A stretch of DNA of 5,769 bases from Nitrospiraceae bacterium. GTDB taxonomy: Bacteria > Nitrospirota > Thermodesulfovibrionia > UBA6902. Positions 4,848 through 5,769 of this stretch are shown piece by piece. Positions within the stretch are counted from its first letter, which is position 1, and the number at the start of each line of letters is the position of its first letter. The notes below the pieces were generated by a model, which worked only from the letters and a program-made list of their open reading frames with translations, was not told the origin of the DNA and made no database searches. The stretch covers positions 1,622,332 through 1,628,100 of the forward strand of contig CP070644.1 in the NCBI GenBank assembly GCA_020354155.1, written 5' to 3'. Position numbers and translations under genes: made by a program.

Positions 4848-5769
4848 ATGAAAGGCAGGATCGCAATAACCATGGGTGAACCCGGTGGTGTGGGGCCGGA
4901 GATCATCATGAAGGCCCTGGCTGCTAAAAGTGTCAGGCGATGCTGCAGGCCGGTTATCATTGGTGATGCTGCAGTTATGAGAGAGGCAGCGAAACTGACC
5001 GGAGCTCCATTGGAAATAGGCTCTTTGAGCGAGAGAACGGTCAGCATGCCAGATGGAGATTCTATAGAAATGATTGATATCAGATCCCGCTCTGCCTTAA
5101 AACGGGGCATCCCTTCAAGGGGGGCTGGCACTGCCGTTGTTCAATACATTGATAAAGCAGTCGAGCTTGCCATGAAACATGAAGTGGGGGGGATCGTTAC
5201 AGCACCGATATCAAAGGAATCCCTGCATATGGGCGGCTATTCATGGCCGGGACATACTGAACTTCTGGCAGAACTGACCGGTGCGAGAGACTTTGCCATG
5301 ATGTTTGCGAGCAGGAAATTAAAGGTTATTCTCTGTACAATTCACATACCTCTGAAGGACGTCCCCGGGAACATTACGAAAAAAAGGGTTGTGAACACGA
5401 TAAAGCTTGCCGTAAGGGGCTGTGAAATGATGGGGATTCAGAAACCTCGTATTGCAGTTGCCGGACTGAATCCTCATGCAGGGGAGGCGGGTGTCATCGG
5501 CAAGGAGGAGGTGAGGGCAATCGTTCCGGCCGTAGATGATATGAAGAAAGCGGGGGCTGATGTGAGCGGTCCTTTTCCGCCGGACGTTATCTTTAATCAG
5601 GCCGTGAGAGACCGGTATGATATTATTGTCTGCATGTACCACGACCAGGGTCTGATACCTTTTAAAATGCTTGCCTTTGATACAGGCGTTAATGTGACAG
5701 TAGGACTTCCGATCATCAGGACATCACCAGACCATGGGACGGCCTTTGACATTGCATGGCAGAACAGGG
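4848..5769 (+). CDS. pdxA: 4-hydroxythreonine-4-phosphate dehydrogenase, 3' end cut by window edge
   Basis: Oxidises 4-phosphohydroxy-L-threonine with NAD+ in the DXP-dependent pathway to pyridoxal 5'-phosphate. My translation gives 307 uninterrupted codons of a family of about 325-335, so only the tail is missing. The N-terminus (IAITMGEPGGVGPEI) is typical. TAPISKE (118-124), GHTELLAELTG (135-145), LNPHAGE (207-213), MYHDQGLIPFK (263-273) and TSPDHGTAFDIA (292-303) are hallmark motifs. His166, His210 and His265 occupy the positions of the metal-binding histidines of E. coli PdxA. No Shine-Dalgarno precedes the ATG; an ATG at 4837 is in another frame and meets a stop after four codons. The paralogous PdxA2 (phosphoerythronate/threonate dehydrogenase) cannot be wholly ruled out, but no sugar-acid genes are adjacent. 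Confidence 0.95.
   Translation, partial: MKGRIAITMGEPGGVGPEIIMKALAAKSVRRCCRPVIIGDAAVMREAAKLTGAPLEIGSLSERTVSMPDGDSIEMIDIRSRSALKRGIPSRGAGTAVVQYIDKAVELAMKHEVGGIVTAPISKESLHMGGYSWPGHTELLAELTGARDFAMMFASRKLKVILCTIHIPLKDVPGNITKKRVVNTIKLAVRGCEMMGIQKPRIAVAGLNPHAGEAGVIGKEEVRAIVPAVDDMKKAGADVSGPFPPDVIFNQAVRDRYDIIVCMYHDQGLIPFKMLAFDTGVNVTVGLPIIRTSPDHGTAFDIAWQNR

Noticed and set aside
5319..5642. 107-residue minus-strand reading frame (and the 98-residue one at 4835-5131)
   Set aside because: Both are antisense to pdxA, whose frame is uninterrupted with conserved metal-binding histidines.

Overview
The window carries eight genes and fits a Gram-negative (diderm) anaerobe or microaerophile. An outer-membrane efflux lipoprotein implies an outer membrane, and a desulforedoxin-type protein next to rubrerythrin is typical of sulfate- or metal-reducing lineages. 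By feel the gene set resembles Desulfobacterota ('Deltaproteobacteria') or Nitrospirota, but the sequence alone does not settle the taxon. There is no sign of phage, IS element, CRISPR or stable RNA gene. Coding density is high and no stretch over 300 bases lacks a gene.

Region 1 (1-2868, minus strand) is the promoter-proximal part of a tripartite efflux operon. A PsrA-like TetR repressor is followed by a NodT-type outer-membrane factor lipoprotein and a periplasmic adaptor (membrane fusion protein) that runs off the left edge. The genes are joined by 1-base (TAATG) and 4-base (ATGA) overlaps. The inner-membrane pump is expected just outside the window. A strong sigma70-type promoter with a near-perfect 20-bp palindrome lies directly upstream of tetR. 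It places the likely transcription start at or within a couple of bases of the preferred ATG.

Region 2 (2869-3336) holds a consensus promoter, an ~80-nt leader with repeated motifs, and a 79-residue protein. Its two ~24-residue motifs resemble the c-di-GMP-binding MshEN module. A long hairpin separates it from the convergent operon that follows.

Region 3 (3337-4366, minus strand) is an oxidative-stress operon transcribed as DUF2892-type membrane protein, then a 41-residue desulforedoxin-like protein, then rubrerythrin. All three starts have clear Shine-Dalgarno sites, and a good promoter lies upstream. The products should detoxify peroxide using electrons relayed through small non-haem iron proteins.

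Region 4 (4379-5769, plus strand) has ridA (enamine/imine deaminase) followed 30 bases later by pdxA (pyridoxal phosphate synthesis), which runs off the right edge. RidA protects PLP enzymes from 2-aminoacrylate and PdxA helps make PLP, so the pair shares a PLP theme. pdxA has no Shine-Dalgarno site but has a TATAAT hexamer just upstream of its start.
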